The position numbers were made by a program, and so were the translations under genes. This document shows, piece by piece, positions 49,388 through 60,813 of a stretch of DNA of 64,000 bases. A model generated the notes under the pieces. That model had not been told where the DNA came from and did not search any database. It saw only the letters and a list, made by a program, of their open reading frames with translations. Source of the stretch: Sclerotinia nivalis (lineage: Eukaryota > Ascomycota > Leotiomycetes > Helotiales > Sclerotiniaceae); contig JAPEIS010000005.1 in NCBI GenBank assembly GCA_029531795.1, positions 1,672,001 to 1,736,000 on the forward strand. Reading direction: 5' to 3'. Each line of letters starts with the position of its first letter. Position 1 is the stretch's first letter.

Positions 49388-50433
49388 ATGGGCATATACG
49401 AGAAAAATCCCATCTGGGATGATGTGATACCAATAGCACAAGATGATGGAGAGGATGCTTTAGCACAAATCGCATATACAGATGAATACGCAGAGGGTGA
49501 GGTTATTACCCCTCATCTCCTTTTCAGAAGACTAACAATTTCCCAGCAATGGGATATCTCCGTGCCGTAATGGCAAGCAAAGAATACTCACCTCGCGTCC
49601 TCGAACTCACTGAACACATCATAACCCTCAACGCAGCCCACTATACCGTCTGGCTATATCGCGCCACTACTCTATTCGCCCTTTCCTCCTCTGTCCCTGA
49701 CGAACTCGCCTTCGTAAATGAAATTGCGCTGGAAAACCAGAAAAACTATCAGATATGGCACCATCGACAACTCCTCATCGATTATCTTTACCCTTCTATT
49801 TCACCCTCACCTGAATCACTCAAAGCGCTCGCAGATTCGGAACGAGATTTCTTAACGCAGATGTTCGATGAAGATGCGAAAAACTATCATGTTTGGAGTT
49901 ATAGACAATATTTGGTTATGAAATTGGATATGTTTAATGAGGCAGAATTGAAGAGTATAGAGGAATTAATAAGGAAAGATGTGCGGAATAATAGCGCTTG
50001 GTCATATCGATTTTTTCTCGTGTTTTCGGATCCAAAGTACTCGACGAAGGGGATGAGGGCAAATGAATTCGATGAGAAGATTCCGAAAGAGATAGTAAAC
50101 AGGGAAATCGAGTACGCGAAAGCAGCCACATATGAAGCGCCACAGAATCAGAGCTCATGGAATTATCTTAAAGGGGTTGTGAGGAAAGGGGGTGTGAAGA
50201 TGGAGAGTTTAGAAGAATTTGCGGGAGATTTTGTCAAGCTTGGGGATGCGGATGGCAAGGGGGAGGATGTAAGGAGTAGTCATGCATTGGACTTTTTGGC
50301 AGATGTTTGGGGAGAGAAGGGAGAATGGGAGAAAGCTGATAAAGCGCTCCAGCTACTTGGGGATAAGTATGACAAGATTCGAAAGAATTACTGGGATTGG
50401 AGGAGAGCGTTGTTAAAGGAGATGAAGGGATAG
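49388..50433 (+). CDS. RAM2: Protein farnesyltransferase / geranylgeranyltransferase-I alpha subunit
   Basis: Two exons, 49388-49496 and 49547-50433, encode about 331 residues. The alpha subunit pairs with two different beta subunits to attach farnesyl or geranylgeranyl groups to CAAX-box proteins such as Ras, Rho and a-type pheromone. Five PFTA repeats are visible: LNAAHYTVWLYR, NQKNYQIWHHRQLL, DAKNYHVWSYRQYL, DVRNNSAWSYRFFL and APQNQSSWNYLKG. The start MGIYEKNPIWDDV is preferred over an in-frame ATG at 49364. The splice joins YAE to AMGYLRAVM with phase 1. The length is normal. Mevalonate kinase, upstream on the same strand, and Ste24 act before and after it. Confidence 0.95.
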
Positions 50434-51682
50434 AGTGTTGAGTATGAGATAAAAACTGGTTGGCTATAGGATGGCGTTGAGGTGAAGAGCGTGTATCTAT
50501 TGCGTTGTTGCTTGGGATGAGCTTATACCAAGGTGCTTAATGAAAGCTGCACAGACATACAAATCCTCTTGTGAATACATAGATCTCTGGTGATCTTGCC
50601 AATATCCCATCACACGACATGAGCGCTTTGTTCCTCATACCAATGGTGATATTTCTATGACCCTTCAAAACGACCCATCGTACGGAGTACATATTACAGA
50701 TTCCTGACTCGTCCCAGCATCACTGAGACAAAAGAAAAGATTATTCAAACTTTCAACCCATGGATAATAGATCCCATCATCCAGAAAATCTCACTCCCAT
50801 ACATCAAAATTGTCTCTCTCATCACCTTACCCAAGCCAAAACATGAATAGCTCAAGAATAACTCGAGTGGCTGACCCCGCATTAGTAACACCTGACCCAT
50901 CATTACCCTATAAATATCCCCACATTACCCTATAACTTTAAACCCTCAAACTCAAACCCCTTCCCTATCAATCCCATTACCCTATAACTTATCTTCCGTA
51001 TCAACATCAGTAATTATTACCCTATAACTTCACTCTCCGTATCAAGATTACCCTATAGCTTGCTCTGCATTACCCTATAAGTATCCACGTGTATCTTTAT
51101 CCCCAAATTATTCATGGTATTCATGGTATTTATGATATTTATTACCCTATAACTTCCACCAGTGTTCCATTAGCGAACGACTAGTCCCCGCTTATCGTCG
51201 GGTCCCCCTATCGATTACGCAAATTGCCGGATATGCACGAGTGGAAGAATGCTTGAGAGCATGCGGAGCTCCATATGCCGTGCTTGCATGCTTGCATGTG
51301 CGTATTCGTGCGCCCTTATACTTTACATACCAGATAGAAGCCGATGTTGATACGAAGGAACAATATAAATGGAAAATGTAAATGCAAATGCAAATGCACC
51401 TAGGAGATGGATTATATTTCCAAGTTGGTTCTAGGAATCCCGTGGATCATTGAATGGGTTGTAGGCAGTAGGGAGGAACGAGGTGATCAGCCAGCCGTAG
51501 GGAATGGGTACTTAAAGTCTGGGATGCGCTGTTTTGGTTTATGAACAACATATTGCAAGATACCGACCGCGGGTTCTTTTGCCCACACACAGTTCCCTTC
51601 ACCCGCCACAGAGGGAGAAATACTATCCCATCTACATATACACATACACATATACATACGTACACATACACATTCATACGAA
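50434..51682. promoter_or_regulatory. Intergenic, serine dehydratase promoter region
   Basis: About 1.25 kb. It contains one TACGGAGTA (50681-50689), the seven-copy ATTACCCTATA cluster (50902-51155), AAATGC and CTTGCATG short repeats near 51285-51396, and a TA/CA-rich leader (51627-51680) directly before the ATG. No ORF. Confidence 0.7.
50902..51155 (+). repeat. Seven dispersed copies of ATTACCCTATA(A)CTT
   Basis: Copies start at 50902, 50924, 50976, 51016, 51047, 51069 and 51141. All seven share ATTACCCTATA. Six continue with A, while the fifth reads ATTACCCTATAGCTT. Four (50924, 50976, 51016, 51141) have the full ATTACCCTATAACTT. All are in the same orientation, with start-to-start spacings of 22, 52, 40, 31, 22 and 72 bp, and the sequence between them is unrelated. 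They lie 530-780 bp before the serine dehydratase start. Dispersed identical boxes suggest binding sites. The TTACCC core resembles Reb1-type sites; that link is inference. Confidence 0.9.
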
Positions 51683-53044
51683 ATGGGTTCAACAACTCCA
51701 ATCACAAATGAAAGACCAGAAGGAGAGATATCAAAACCTTGGATTAGAACTCCCTTGGTAAGATCAGCTGCTTTGTCAAGGGTTGCCGGATGGTGAGTTT
51801 CCAAAGTGCTTTTTGATTTCTCAGTGGCATCGGGACTGATGGGAAATAGTAATGTTTGGCTTAAACTTGAGAATTTACGTATGTATTCGACGAGTTTTCT
51901 TTCGATTGTTCGATGCAATCATGCTGTTGCATCTTTGCGCTCGTGTACATGATCATCTTGTTTCGTTTCCGCTCTATCACTATATTTCCCCTCCACCCCT
52001 CCCCCTATCAATTAATCCATCTCCCATTCCACCCAACATCAACCTAACCTCCCCCATCAAACCCACCCTAACAAACCCCAGAACCCTCCGGCTCCTTCAA
52101 ATCCCGCGGCATAGGAAACCTGCTCCTCCGCTCCCTCCCCGCCGATCCCCACACCCCAGTGCACTTCTACTGTTCCTCGGGCGGCAACGCCGGACTCGCC
52201 TGCGCACATGCGGCATTCTCTCTCCAACGACCCTGTACCATCGTCGTCCCTATAACAACCTCCGCACACATGATTTCCAAGATCAAATTACTCAACGCCG
52301 AAGTCGTGCAAACGGGAAAACATTGGAGTGAAGCCGATAGATATTTACGCGAAGAATTGCTCGCGCGTGATGGGAATGGTGTCTACGTGCCGCCTTTTGA
52401 TCACCCGGATATCTGGGAGGGGAATAGTGGCGTCATGGATGAGATTGAAGAGGAGGTGCGTGGACTGGGTATTGGGAGTTTGGATGCGGTTGTTTGTAGT
52501 GTGGGGGGTGGAGGACTGTTTAATGGGATTATGAAGGGGTTGGATCGGAGTGGGAGGCTGGGAGTGCATAGTGGGACGAAGGTCCTCGGTGTGGAGACGG
52601 CGGGAACGGCGAGTTTTCATGAGGCGTTGAAGAGGGGGGAGTTGGTGCGGTTGGATGGGATTGATAGTATTGCCACATCATTGGGTGCTACACAGATAGC
52701 GGCGAAATCTCTAGAGTGGGGAATGAAATATAAGGAGAATGTGAGGAGTGTAGTTTTGAGCGACGCGGAGAGTGTAAGTGGTATGGTGTGGATGGCGGAT
52801 GAGGAGAGAATTGTAAGTATAATCCTTTCACTCAATTCCTCGTCTCAATTTACTAATTCCAATGCAGTTGGTTGAAAGCGCATGCGGTGTAAGTGTTGCG
52901 GTGGCTCTTAATGGTGTGTTGAAAGAGGTATTGGAGGAGGATGGGGAAAGTGTAGAGAGAAAAAATGCGGTAATTGTGGTTTGTGGAGGAAGTAATATTT
53001 CCTTGAAGACATTGGCGGAATACAGAGAGAGATTTGGCGTTTGA
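51683..53044 (+). CDS. L-serine/L-threonine dehydratase (PLP-dependent)
   Basis: Four exons, 51683-51792, 51850-51878, 52082-52812 and 52868-53044, encode about 348 residues. The second exon is only 29 bp. The enzyme deaminates serine to pyruvate (and threonine to 2-oxobutyrate). The fold-type II signature forms across introns: AGCNVWLKLENLQPSGSFKS with the PLP lysine at residue 53, then YCSSGGNAGLACAHAA, the phosphate-binding CSVGGGGLFNGIM and the C-terminal VVCGGSNISLKTL. Intron 2 is 203 bp and pyrimidine-rich. Yeast Cha1 is serine-inducible; whether this gene is inducible is unknown. The seven-box cluster upstream is a candidate control region. Confidence 0.94.
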
Positions 53045-53783
53045 CAGCTTAAGAGCATACTTTCATTTCAAGTTAATTGAGGGGCGAGGTAATAGTGCAA
53101 CATTAGGTTTAGAGGCGTTTTTGAAGAAAATTGCAGAGGCTTTAAATTTTAGATATTTCAAATATCCTTAGGAGACTGATATTGAGAAAATCTTTTACAC
53201 ATCAATTATATTAGATTCGACGAAAAGAAGGAAGTGATGTGGCATGAATAGCTGGAAATGAAACATTCTAAAGAGTTATGAGCCTTCGAATTGAGTTAAA
53301 TCTTCCAAATGGTCTCAATATCCCAAATCGCATGAGTCTTCTAATGGTTTCAGTCCCTCAAATCATTTGAACATCTCAAATGTGCTAAATCGTCTAGGTG
53401 ACCATTGCTAAATCGCAATATACGCTACCAGAAACCACCAAAAAGAGTATTTGGTCTCAAATCCAGATCCATCGTCACACAACACTTTCTTGAACAACAT
53501 TGAACGAAAACTTGAGGTCCTGCAATGAAAAGAGCTCTAAAGCCATAGATACTCCGCAAACTAAAAACTAAGTGACTGTCACCAATTTTGGCTGATTGTA
53601 TAAATATGTCTCGTGTCCCGAACCATGTCCCAACACTTGGTCATGAGCGTGCATGATATCATTACCGTGATAACTCCGATACCCGCCAAATAGCCCCAAC
53701 CATATGGTATCTCCCACCTTAATGTATGTGCCTCCCGACTACCTAGTCAATTACAATCCGGTCATTTATCTGTCCCTACCATT
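53045..53783. other. Convergent intergenic region
   Basis: About 740 bp between the serine dehydratase stop and the SNF2-RING stop. A loosely repeated TCTCAAAT/TCCCAAAT-type phrase occurs several times between about 53300 and 53400. No gene seen. Confidence 0.5.
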
Positions 53784-56700
53784 TTAATCTACCGCGCTGA
53801 GCGAATCCTCAGTATCTTGAACCGCATTAATGCCACTAGGATCTACTATGTCCATTGAATCTTCCCTGGTAGCATCACCATTAAGATCCTTAGTATCTTG
53901 AACCGCATCACTGTCACTAGGATCTACTATATCCATTGAATCTTCCCTCGTAGCATCGCCAGTAAGATCCACAGTATCACGCTTCGTTCTCCCACCAAAC
54001 AAGCAAGTCCAGAGGTCGTTTTCTGAAACGACTTCACCACTCTTGCCCTTGGCTAGGAGATCCGCAAGTACCGATTCCTGCATCTCTATACTATCAGCCT
54101 CTTCTAGACCATGCGCTACCAGTTCTTCATCCGAGAGCTCTTTCCCTTTCCCTTTTTTCGATTTGGCTGCATGTCCCAGATGCTCTAAGCGTCTCTTAAC
54201 AGATAACTCATAGATTGATTGTTCAACAGTATTGCTAATAATATGTAAGTAAACATTGGTGTCGACAAGTTGACCAATCCTATCGACGCGTGCTATGGCC
54301 TGAATTTCCAGGGCAGTGTTTAATAAAGGTTCGCAGAGGAACACATGACTAGCATTAACTAATGTCAATCCAGCACTATGCGCTCGAGAGTGTAACAGGA
54401 AAACCTCTGTGCCGGGATCATTTCTGAATATTTCAATTCCATTAGGCTTATCAATGGATGCGTGGCCGATGCGAAATACACCGAATGCGCGAGACAAGAT
54501 CGGTAAAAATTCTGCAAACTGAGAAAAGACGATTGACTTTGAGCCAGGATCTGATTCTCTAAGGTAAAGAATGTGGCGGGCTTTTTTGAAACTAGTTAGT
54601 GGTGTTTTGTTGAATGGAGTCAATGTTTACATACCAAGGGTATCAATTTTGGTGCCAAATGAGTTATTACCTGGCAGCTCGACGTTCTTGATGGCGGAAA
54701 GAGTAGCTCGGCTGACATCTGTGTAGATTGCGGATTTTTGAGGGGTGTTAGAATTAAGCGATCGTTCCTTCAGTGGTTCTCTAACCTCCTCTGTTTCGGC
54801 GGTCAGTGTTGGCTCTTGTGGCTTGTAGGTAATTTCGTGAAGGTCTGCATGAATTAATGTCTTTTTACAGACAGGGCATCTATGATGTGCTTCAATAGGT
54901 TAGTAATATGTATGCGACACTTGAAGGTAATTGAGCTCTCACATGTCCACCATTGTCTGATACAAACGGAACAGAATTGATGACCGCAGACGGTTAAAAC
55001 TCCAAGCTCGAATCCATCTCTGCAGATGATGCACACTCGCTTGTCTTGAAGGGTTTCTGCCTCCTCTTTTAGGTGAACCAGATATCTTTTCTTGGCTCTC
55101 AAGGCAGCCAAGCTTTGGATAAGTACCTGCTCGTTTCCTAGCATCTTCACAACGACATCGTCATTGTTTGGACCTGTATACGGAGCTACCTGATTTGAAA
55201 TTGCTTGTAGTTGTTTATAATATTCCACTCGAAAATTCATACACTTTGTGAACAGCCCCACTTCCTTCTCTAGAGCTGCAGCCGCTTTCATCTGATCCAT
55301 GAGCTGTTTATGAGTCATTTTTAGTTGAGCTTCGACAATCGAGAGTTCGTTTTGGGCATGATTTGCCTTGAGTTTGGAAACGAGGGTCCGGAGTGCTGAC
55401 AAAGCCCCCCTTACACTATTGCGTTCATGGATAAAGCGGTCTCTTACACTGAACAGCTCAAGTAGTCGTTCTGGGTAAGGGCCTTCGCCCTTTTTCGCTT
55501 CCCGTAAAGCGTTTTTAGCCTCTTCGTCAGTTAGAAAATTCCGTATTCCGCTCAACGATGCCTGTCTATCCGCAATCATTGTCCGCAAGGCTTGTACGTA
55601 TACTACGACTTCTTCTTGTACTTTTGTAGAATTCTCGTATTCATCTCCACTGATAGCTACTTCATCATCGTCGTTGTCGACCAATGAGCTCAACAAAATC
55701 CGTCTGAGATAATCTCGCCATTCATTAATCTGATGGGCTTGATTGTCTAGATCAATCCCGAGCCTTTCGAGGCTGCCCAAATGTTAGCTAGTAAGTAGGT
55801 ATGGGGCATGAGGTTTTAGGGGATCTGAATGTATCTGAATGATTGGTTTGATTAGAAATATGAATATTTGCAACTTACTCTTCCATGATACGGCGGCTTT
55901 CGGGGCCACCGCTGAGAGTGTTGGGTACGTATTTAGGCAATTGGAGAGGTGTACGGGATTCTGTATCATTTCTAATTGTGATCATCATGGAGTTTGCTTT
56001 GTTAAAGGCCTATGATTTGGTTAGCCCATATATCTTCACATTGCTTGATTAGAAGTGTCTATTTGAATTGGGGGGTACTCTCTTCGTAACGAATTTGAGA
56101 AGCCACAGGAAAAAAGATTTGGAGCTTCAATTCAAAGTATCGTAAATGTGCACTAGTGAAATACAGAACTTACATCTTGTAATATCTCGCGCCGTAACTC
56201 CTTAGCTTCTTCGTAACCCTGTCTTTCGAGTATATCAAGGTTTTTAAACTCGGGTGAATTAGGCTTTGTCATTTTCTCGTTTGTCTTAATCTGGAAGTGA
56301 GCATTTGCCCGAAAGAACAACGCCATGTGATGGAGTTCTAAGGCGGCCCTCAACCGCGCTCGACTCATTCCTAGGGGCGAGGCAGGGTCCAATCTAAGTG
56401 AGAATGTGTTAGAGTGTTCGAAAGACGATTCAAAAAGCCCTCACCCATCTTGTCCTTCAACTTCTCCATCATTGATCGTTTCAGCGCTCTGGCCTTGGCT
56501 TGAGGCAATTGTCTCTTCAGCTTCGGCTATTGAAGAATCTGAACCTTTGTCTAGACGAAACGCCCGCTTCGCTTCCTCCGATGATATTTCGCCGATCAAC
56601 TCATCTCTAGCTTCACTTAGACCAACAGAGGACTCTAAGATTACTGCTTCCCAGATGTTCAAAGCCTCTTGAACTCGAGGTGAGTCCTCATACAATTGCC

Positions 56701-59382
56701 CCATTTTTAACCGAGAAAGAAGAAGTGACCGATGATTTGTTCTAATCGCAAGATCTGTTTGTGAGAACATAACTTCGAGAACCTTACCTAATAATGTTAT
56801 TAGTCTTCACCCCGAGGCACATCATTACTATATTTCCCGACTTACTTGCCGCTTGAACAACTGGTTCCGAGTCATGTCCACTTTTGTTTTGCCTAATGGT
56901 TCGTTTATTGCGTCCACCAACTTCTTCCGTGTGCAATGTGGCCTGTCTCAACCGTACAAGCCAGCGTCTCATCACCTCGGCATAATCCTTTGGATCCCAG
57001 CCGTATACAAGAGGCTTACCTTCAGTGGTTAATACCGATTCTGTACACATTTGACTAAATAATTCTTGGTAGTATACTTCTTCAATGGCATTAAAAGGCA
57101 TACTTATTACGAAGCGGCGTTGTTTGGGTAAGTTCAGCTCTTGACGGACACTTTGTTTCGAGTGACGTAAGCTGATGAATCCGAACAACTTGTGGAAGTC
57201 TTGCTTCGAGGATACGAACGATGGCCAGAGCGAAACTATGGGCTCATATCTTAGGAAGATGAGTAGTCCTAGTAAGTCTTTGATGTTCTTTCTGACCTAT
57301 GCTACAGTCAGTTTATTTCATCTCCTATGGTGAATAAAAAAGTATGGTTTTAGGTTTTCCAATGGTCCATATTGCAGACTGACAATGAGTTATTATTAAT
57401 TGTTGAATTTCTTTCATATATCAAACCAATCAATACAATGAATCCATCTGGAATATTGAGCCCCACTGCAAACTCTAAATTGAACTCAATGCTTCACAGG
57501 TTTTCGAACTTTCTAAATGTATCGAATCTGGACGGCAATCTGGACAATTGGAAGCCCTAATGAAAAGGAGTAGAGGATATTAATAGCTGGAAACACATAC
57601 CGGGGTGCCTGTGATTGCCCAAGCATTGATTCGAGGTATCATCCTTGCGAAAGTTGCGGCATTACTAACACTGCTCTCAATCATTTGTGCTTCATCTAGG
57701 CACACACGCCACCACGAGAACTGCATTAAAGGCGATTTGGGTCTTTGATATTTTGACTCCCTGCGCAATGTTCTCTCCGGATTCAGACTAGTGAAATGGA
57801 TCTCTGATGCAAGTATAGCATACGTGGTAATGACTATATCGGAGGTGGCAAAGTCGTCCATTATGGCCTCATGGTGAAGTGGCCGGCTCTTGATACCCTC
57901 ATAGTACGTAACCTTGAGATGTGGCGCATGGGTTTTGATCTCACTGATCCACTGTTCTGAATATTGTCAACAAATGATATGATCGGCACGCCATTTTGAT
58001 TGAACACTTACTTGATATAGATGGTGGTGATATTATTAGGGTTGCATTTGTTGTCTGTAGATTCTCCCCAGAAAATGAATCGATAGTCGACAGACCTTGG
58101 TTAGGACGGGTATGAAGTGTCAACAGAGCAATCATTTCTACAGTCTTACCCAAGCCCATCTCCTCTGCAAGAATACCACCCTTGATTTCTCGTTCCATGG
58201 CAAAGAAAGGAGCAAGATCGAAGGTAACTATTCCAAACAAATGACTGATATAAAAAGAGCGCCCTTTTAAATCTGTTGCCGCAATGAACGAGACAGGCAA
58301 TTGACCTGCCACCTCGAACTGCGCCTCCCTAACACTTCCGATCGCGCGAGACCATTCGGAACCTTCTCTACGAAGCAGCCATTGAACAGCCCGCTTTTGA
58401 AATGGGTAAAGGGTTGATTCCAAGCGAGGTGTTTCGATGGAGGCAGGAATCTCATCATCCGGATCTGAAGAATGTGCAGATTGATAGAAATCTTGCGCAG
58501 ACAGCGAATTCACATTCGTGCGATTCGGATCAGGGAAGTAAGTGTTTAACACCGCTAACAGGGCATCCGTTTTCTTGAGCTGTATCGACTCAGGGTGAGT
58601 TGCTACCTCCCATTTGATAGTAAAATGTATTTGTATATAATCCGAGCCGTCCCTTTTGTGCAAACTTATCCCAGCCTCTGTCCACAACTTGCTTGATTGT
58701 CGAACGTGCTTTTTAGAGTCTCGATCAACCATTAGACAAATGAGGACGTCGTTGAAGGGATTTAGAATGCTCGTCGATGTATTTTTGAATGATAAGGGTA
58801 TGGTAAGCAAGGGATTACCACTGTCATCTTCAATTATGATATGAGATGGCCCGGATTTCTCATTCTGCCGACCCCAGAAGCAATTAAAGGGGATTTTCTG
58901 CTTACTCAAGGTGGTGCTATCCGAGGATAACTTTGATCGAAGACATCTGATTTCCCACGAAGATTGCTTGACGACGATGTAATCTCCTGAAACATGATCG
59001 TTCGATGATTGCAACTCAGATCCTGTTATAGGTTTCTGTCGCTTCCGTGGGGGTTCTTCTGATGCATTCTAGAGTCTCGAATTAGCGCTTATAGAAATCA
59101 ATGAGAAGCATCAAACTTTTGATGCCAATTGAATGTGGCCTAGAACAAAATATGGTCGATAATAATAGTTACCTGATTTGCGGTAAGATAACCAATTAAT
59201 GCATCCGTAATAACAGTGGCAAAAGTCGGCGGAGCCTCGTTACGGAGAGCTTCATTATCCTCATCATTATCATAACCTTCGGTATTTGTTCTTTGTGCAT
59301 CTAACTCCTGTGCAAATACATAGTCATCAGGAATGATTCCGAAACGCTTTTTACGCTTAGGAGGCAGATTGATAGGAGCCAT
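53784..59382 (-). CDS. IRC20: SNF2-family helicase with inserted RING finger (Irc20/SHPRH type)
   Basis: Ten exons: 59382-59173, 59068-58012, 57956-57601, 57296-56846, 56787-56445, 56393-56174, 56009-55879, 55772-54943, 54889-54635 and 54580-53784. They encode about 1549 residues, near yeast Irc20. The order is a basic N-terminus (PPKRKKR, PRKRQKP), Walker A ILAEEMGLGKTVEM near residue 375, and Walker B variant LDEAQMIES near 510. A long helical insert follows, then a C3HC4 RING at about 1170-1210 (CIICRDGF, CGHQFCSVC, then HHRCPVCKKT formed by splicing), and the C-terminal helicase lobe (SKSIVFSQFAEFLPIL, ARVDRIGQ). Such proteins are nuclear ubiquitin ligases/translocases in recombination and DNA damage tolerance. 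The C-terminus carries a 27-residue duplication. Intron 3 is 304 bp, far longer than the others. Confidence 0.93.
53811..53972 (-). repeat. 81-bp in-frame tandem duplication in the SNF2-RING gene
   Basis: Two 81-bp units (53811-53891 and 53892-53972) encode a 27-residue repeat with the core DATREDSMDIVDPS and the end AVQDT. Differences are few, so the duplication is young or homogenised. It lies in the acidic, disordered tail next to the stop. Confidence 0.9.
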
Positions 59383-60102
59383 TGTATCAATTCTCCGAGC
59401 CAAATCTCTTCACCAGGATATGTAAACTTCTAAACAGCACAAAGACTCCACGTGCAGGAAGTTTACTTCGTTTAATGAATATAAAGAAAGGGGCCTGCGT
59501 TTCTTAGATTTAAAATGAGACTATCTTTTTGTTCTAATAAATATGAGACAATGAAAGATGAGTGACGGACCATCCCAAACAGCAAATAGTGGTGTGTGAT
59601 CGCGGTGGTTGTTTCCTGATGATGTTGAATATAAATAGGGAAGTAGGTACCTGCCTTGCAATTGGGACTCTTCTAGTAAGTACCCAGTAGGTAAGAGATT
59701 ACTCAGAGGTATGCACTGCGATAACTGATAAGAAGGTCACCATGTGGAGTCGGATATACTTTATTCCCATTGTATCACATGATCAAAGATTTTCCGAACA
59801 AACACTAAGGTTAAAATCGAATTGTGAGGCAAGGTCAAGAGAATCCCAAGAGAATCCCAAGAGATAGGTACAGCCTTCTGCTGGTTGACACAAATTGAGA
59901 CAAGTTGACTTACATCAAAGCACCCACTTGACATACAGTCCATGCAATCTTCGGTATTAGTACCTTGACCTTCGGGAACTCATTTAATCATTCATCATTC
60001 TACAGTATGTACAATTGATCCTCATCTTAAATCCCTCGATGATCAGCTGAGACTCTGTTGTTTGGTATGGAGCCATATTGACTTTCTCATTAGAATCTGC
60101 CC
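59383..60102. promoter_or_regulatory. Divergent promoter, SNF2-RING gene / mS41
   Basis: About 720 bp between divergent starts, without a gene. A GAGAATCCCAA unit is directly duplicated at about 59839-59860. The minus-strand ORF at 59761-59943 is not credible. Confidence 0.45.
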
Positions 60103-60813
60103 ATGATGATCCTCAAGCCTTACCAGCTACGACCAATTCCCTCATTTCTCCTCCCATTTACGGATTCAACCACTTGCACTCAAGTACGAAGTTTGCATTA
60201 TCGCATGAAGGCGCCGCCCGTACCACGTCCCACACCATTTGTACCGGATGCTCAAACATTTCTTACACTCATTGGACGGAACTTGAGCCAGCATGCATCG
60301 AAGATTCCTTCTTGGAAAGCATTATTTACATTGACCTCTGATCAATTACGAGAATTGGGCGTTGAGCCTCCACGGAGTCGACGCTACCTCTTACGCTGGC
60401 GCGAGAAATTTAGAAAAGGGCAGTACGGCATTGGTGGGGATTTTCAACATATCGAAAATGGAATTGCAGAGTTGCGTGTAGTTGAAGTGCCATCTTCAAG
60501 CCCGAGACACAGTGCAGCTACCGCAACATCCTCCCCGGGACAACGAAAGATAGTGGTCAATGTGCCCATAGGAGGTAGTGCAGAGAATGAATTGGCTGAG
60601 CAGATGGTCCCTGTCCAAGGTCTGGGTATCAAGGGAGCACATACCATTGTCGGACCTCATGTGCAACCTTCCAAAGGAGGAAATACGGCGAAATTTGTTG
60701 TTAAAGAAGGATTATGGGAAGATCGCAGAGGTCACAAGATTGATGGCGGCGAAAGGAGACAAGCCGAAGTTCGAGCAAAGAGGAGAGGAGAAGAAAAACG
60801 TGCAGCCAGATAA
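60103..60813 (+). CDS. FYV4: Mitochondrial small-subunit ribosomal protein mS41 (Fyv4, IGR motif)
   Basis: Intronless, 236 residues. The N-terminus is a plausible presequence (MMILKPYQLRPIPSFLLPF). The IGR domain follows at about residues 48-105: FLTLIGRNLSQHASKIPSWK, then LFTLTSDQLRELGVEPPRSR and RYLLRWREKFRKG. This motif defines yeast Fyv4 and mS41 of the mitochondrial small ribosomal subunit. A region with Ser/Pro linkers and the block VPVQGLGIKGAHTIVGPHVQ follows, and the C-terminus is strongly basic (RRQAEVRAKRRGEEKRAAR). The protein is longer than yeast Fyv4. The stop overlaps no neighbour. Confidence 0.88.
   Translation: MMILKPYQLRPIPSFLLPFTDSTTCTQVRSLHYRMKAPPVPRPTPFVPDAQTFLTLIGRNLSQHASKIPSWKALFTLTSDQLRELGVEPPRSRRYLLRWREKFRKGQYGIGGDFQHIENGIAELRVVEVPSSSPRHSAATATSSPGQRKIVVNVPIGGSAENELAEQMVPVQGLGIKGAHTIVGPHVQPSKGGNTAKFVVKEGLWEDRRGHKIDGGERRQAEVRAKRRGEEKRAAR

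Noticed and set aside
50902..51155. ATTACCCTATAA boxes considered as homing-endonuclease (I-SceI-like) target remnants
   Set aside because: They share only the AGGGTAAT end with that site; a cluster of seven spaced copies fits factor binding better.
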